This document shows, one piece after another, positions 61,612 through 64,000 of a stretch of 64,000 nucleotides of DNA (within the stretch, counting starts at the first letter, position 1; every line of letters begins with the position of its first letter). The notes beneath the pieces are model-generated. The model saw only the letters and a list, made by a program, of their open reading frames with translations. It made no database searches and was not told where the DNA came from. The DNA comes from Bin55 sp964511425 (GTDB lineage: Bacteria; Pseudomonadota; Gammaproteobacteria; Pseudomonadales; Azotimanducaceae). Made by a program: the position numbers and the translations under genes. The stretch lies in NCBI GenBank assembly GCA_964511425.1, contig CAZEFI010000004.1, forward strand, positions 1 to 64,000, read 5' to 3'.

Positions 61612-61993
61612 GATCGTATTCGCTCCTTAAATCTCTTCAAATATCTATTTTTTGGAGATGTTGTTTAGGTTATGTCAACATTCTAACCAAATCTGGCATC
61701 ATCTTGTCAAGATAACAGTACAAAATGGAACGCTTGTTAAGGTTCAGCTGTGTCATGATCAGAAAATTCTTGCTTCCCCATTGTCATCGAAAGTGAAATT
61801 TCCCACAGAAAACTAAACAAAATCGGCGAAGTACTATCAGAACTTGCACAACAACGAAACTGATTTCAAAGAAGCGATACAGTGGCAGACGTGCGTTCGC
61901 ATCACACGTCAAGTGATCAGAGAGTCGAAGCCTAGGTGTTGACTAATTTCAATCTAGTCTTGTGAACGAGCATTTCGTTCTGATTTGGCTACA
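61612..61993. other. Intergenic region fhs / MerR-type gene
   Basis: This 382 bp holds the MerR-type gene promoter (listed separately) in its left part. A dyad GACGTG-CACGTC with an 11-base loop lies near 61889-61911 without a T run. No gene or RNA is recognised. Confidence 0.4.
61680..61710 (-). promoter_or_regulatory. Promoter with 19-bp spacer upstream of the MerR-type gene
   Basis: On the minus strand TTGACA at 61710-61705 (a perfect -35) and TAGAAT at 61685-61680 are separated by 19 bp. Long spacers of 19-20 bp are characteristic of promoters activated by MerR proteins, which twist the DNA to realign the hexamers. Autoregulation is inferred. Confidence 0.5.
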
Positions 61994-63310
61994 CTAGATT
62001 CCAACGATTTGTCCGTTTTCGTCGATCCCCACAGAATTAGCAGCTGGTACCCGTGGTAATCCAGGCATCGTCATCATATTGCCGCAAATGACCACGACAA
62101 ACTCCGCACCTGCACTGAGTCGTACCTCTCGCACCGGGAGTACATGATCTTTGGGAGCACCTAAACGTTTAGGATCAGCAGTGAAACTATATTGCGTCTT
62201 CGCTATACACACGGGCAATTCACCATAACCCCGACTTTGTAGATCACAGAGCTCAAGTTCGGCAGCGGGACTATATTCAACACCTTGTGCACCGTAAATG
62301 TTTGAAGCTACAGATTCGACTTTATCCTTCAGTGGCACATTTCGTGGGTACAGAGGTGCGAAATTCTTACAGTCCTCCCGTGTGATGCAAGCCATCACAC
62401 TTTCCGCTAATTCCGTTGCACCTCGTCCACCGTCGGACCAATGAGTACATACGTCACACTCGACCCCACAAGCTCGCATCCTCTTCCGCACAAAATCGAG
62501 TTCTTCTTGTGAGTCTGAATCAAAACGATTGATAGCGACCACTGGGACAACCCCCATCTTCATTAAATTTTGTACGTGGGCTTCTAGATTGATTGCTCCT
62601 ACTTCGAGTGCTCCTACATCTGGTTTGTTGAGCTCCTCCAATGGAACTTTGGCGTGCATCTTAATCGAACGAATCGTTGCTACTATTACTACGGCATCAG
62701 GTTTGAGACCGGTTTGCAGACACTTGATGTTAAAAAATTTCTCTGCACCCAAATCAGCACCAAAACCAGCTTCGGTTACTACGACGTCGGCTAATGTAAG
62801 NNNNNNNNNNNNNNNNNNNNNNNNNNNNNNNNNNNNNNNNNNNNNNNNNNNNNNNNNNNNNNNNNNNNNNNNNNNNNNNNNNNNNNNNNNNNNNNNNNNN
62901 GAAGTAATCGCATGTAAGTCACCATTGAAGTGCAAATTTATTTCTTGGGCTGGACCTACTTGTGCTCGACCACCCCCATGAGCACCTCCTTTCATACCAA
63001 AGCACGGTCCAAGTGATGGTTCTCGGAGACAAGCTGTTGCGTTAATTCCCATCAAATTCAATGCATCGGTCAGTCCGACTGATGTGGTAGTTTTACCTTC
63101 GCCCGCAGCTGTCGGTGATACTCCAGTTACCAATACCAATTTAGCAGACGGATTCGACTTCGGTCTTTCAAGACTCGCGAAATGAATCTTTGCTTTGTAC
63201 TTACCAAAGGTTGTGTACTCATCTTCGGATAGATGGAATTTGTCTTGGAGAATCGTGGCTAGTGGTCGGAGTCGTACGCTTCGTGCTACGATTTGGTCGT
63301 TTGTCTGCAT
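61994..63310 (-). CDS. fhs: Formate-tetrahydrofolate ligase, interrupted by an assembly gap
   Basis: This enzyme makes 10-formyl-tetrahydrofolate from formate, ATP and tetrahydrofolate. The N-terminal part has the P-loop TPTAAGEGKTTT-like SPTAAGEGKTTTSVGL and LREPSLGPCFGMKGGAHGGG; the part after the gap has VVTEAGFGADLGAEKF and ends in PGLPRVPAANSVGID. One hundred N replace sequence at 62801-62900. The visible parts sum to about 404 residues against about 557 in the family, so roughly 150 residues are missing and the true gap is nearer 450 bp than 100. The reading frame is kept across the gap. Confidence 0.93.
   Translation of the reverse strand: MQTNDQIVARSVRLRPLATILQDKFHLSEDEYTTFGKYKAKIHFASLERPKSNPSAKLVLVTGVSPTAAGEGKTTTSVGLTDALNLMGINATACLREPSLGPCFGMKGGAHGGGRAQVGPAQEINLHFNGDLHAITXXXXXXXXXXXXXXXXXXXXXXXXXXXXXXXXXXLTLADVVVTEAGFGADLGAEKFFNIKCLQTGLKPDAVVIVATIRSIKMHAKVPLEELNKPDVGALEVGAINLEAHVQNLMKMGVVPVVAINRFDSDSQEELDFVRKRMRACGVECDVCTHWSDGGRGATELAESVMACITREDCKNFAPLYPRNVPLKDKVESVASNIYGAQGVEYSPAAELELCDLQSRGYGELPVCIAKTQYSFTADPKRLGAPKDHVLPVREVRLSAGAEFVVVICGNMMTMPGLPRVPAANSVGIDENGQIVGI
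62801..62900. other. Scaffold gap of 100 N
   Basis: Exactly 100 N stand here, a usual placeholder for a gap of unknown size. The fhs protein breaks after NLHFNGDLHAIT and resumes at LTLADVVVTEAG, so a fixed family segment is lost. Confidence 0.98.
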
Positions 63311-63489
63311 ATAGGTTCTTTTAATTCTGGTCGTTTACCTCCAAAGAAATCACTTGCACTCAATTGCTAGAAACATCAGCTAGGAGGAAATTTGGAGGCC
63401 GATTAAAGGCGGCAGCCAAGCATTTTAAGAACACCAAAAGAGCTTATATGCAAAACTGGGCAATTGACTAACCCATCCCATCGCTGGCT

Positions 63490-64000
63490 TTATTCAATTA
63501 GAGATTCATAGGGACATCTACTTGTAATCTCTGCGGCTCGTGCTTCTAACAAGTCACGAGCGCGCGTCCGAAGCCTTACGTCTAAGAACGCATCTGAGAG
63601 ATTTTCTCGGGCAATACAACTGATTAGACCTAAAACACGAAAAAATGCTAGTTCGGCTAAGCTTGGTTTAATTGGATAATGGGATAGCACTTGGGCGCAG
63701 AAAGCGTCTCCTCCCCATCGCCACAAGCCTGCAAAGTCTCTAAATCTGGTACCTATAGTATGATTTGACCAGTCGATGATGCCAGATAGATCCCGCTGCT
63801 CGTTCAATAATATGTGATCCGCACCCAAATCTCCGTGAATCAGAACTTCCTCAGAATCTTTGAGGTCAAATCGATACTTATCAACATAAGAAATGATCGC
63901 GGTTTGCACGGATTTCGAGAACATTTTGTTCTCTAATCTGCTCCTGAGTTGATCTAAATCCTCTGACCATCCGCGCAATGTAGAAAGTTGATCAGAATTA
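63490..64000 (-). CDS. Aminoglycoside phosphotransferase-family kinase, N-terminus cut by the window edge
   Basis: The C-terminal part (about 170 residues) of an APH/choline kinase-like protein is visible. The catalytic loop is HGDLGADHILLN and the metal-binding aspartate is in GIIDWSNHTIG. The frame remains open to the window edge, so the start lies outside and the TTG near 63978 is probably internal. The substrate is unknown; resistance should not be assumed. It is on the same strand as fhs, about 180 bp upstream of it. Confidence 0.8.
   Translation of the reverse strand, partial: NSDQLSTLRGWSEDLDQLRSRLENKMFSKSVQTAIISYVDKYRFDLKDSEEVLIHGDLGADHILLNEQRDLSGIIDWSNHTIGTRFRDFAGLWRWGGDAFCAQVLSHYPIKPSLAELAFFRVLGLISCIARENLSDAFLDVRLRTRARDLLEARAAEITSRCPYESLIE

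Noticed and set aside
1..64000. CRISPR arrays, prophage or restriction-modification modules
   Set aside because: No regularly spaced direct repeats, phage genes, methyltransferase or Cas genes were seen; the HNH gene stands alone.

Overview
The window looks like a draft or metagenome-assembled chromosome segment of a marine-type gammaproteobacterium. Support comes from gene orders and families typical of that class: smc-zipA-ligA, rluD divergent from bamD, holD-rimI, rplU-rpmA-obgE divergent from ispB, murJ-ribF-lspA next to rpsT, msrPQ, and a FabY-type ketoacyl synthase. Base composition is moderate, genes are dense on both strands, and GTG and TTG starts are common. A run of exactly 100 N at 62801-62900 marks a scaffold gap inside fhs.

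Layout. 168-8753: a giant one-polypeptide biotin-dependent carboxylase faces away from moaB, a thiolase and fabY, which reads as a malonyl/acetoacetyl and fatty-acid initiation locus. 8777-12216: prfC, a holD-rimI pair, a small basic protein and a perfect parS palindrome. 12218-18389: phhB-msrQ-msrP, a GPP34 protein and the branched-chain operon ilvB-ilvH-ilvC. 18442-27213: housekeeping genes rluD, bamD, lspA, ribF, murJ, rpsT, obgE, rpmA, rplU, ispB and tRNA-Pro(CGG). 27267-39712: a small membrane protein, an ABC-2 exporter, a FemAB-like acyltransferase, and a MoxR cluster (RDD, SpoIIM-like, DUF4129, DUF4350, MoxR ATPase, DUF58) followed by two more RDD proteins. 39832-47485: asnS, lipA, an M17 aminopeptidase, cysS, an M20 peptidase and an HNH nuclease. 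47486-52449: a gene-poor stretch with an IS3-type transposase scrap, then a SPOR lipoprotein, a peroxiredoxin, an EamA transporter, an ABM monooxygenase and a CYP153-like P450. 52554-60094: ligA, zipA, smc. 60095-64000: a candidate small transcript, a MerR-type regulator, fhs with the gap, and a truncated APH-family kinase.

The most unusual items are: a 906-residue LigA whose helix-hairpin-helix region appears to have been expanded by about 240 residues through repeat duplication; a promoter-to-terminator unit at 60393-60705 holding two overlapping tiny ORFs with good ribosome sites; a perfect parS site just behind phhB; a likely ATT start codon on the M20 peptidase; and substitutions at normally fixed positions in IlvB (Asp to Glu at the thiamine-diphosphate metal site), SMC (LSDGE signature) and the carboxylase biotin site (EAFK). 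No CRISPR array, complete insertion sequence or prophage was seen.
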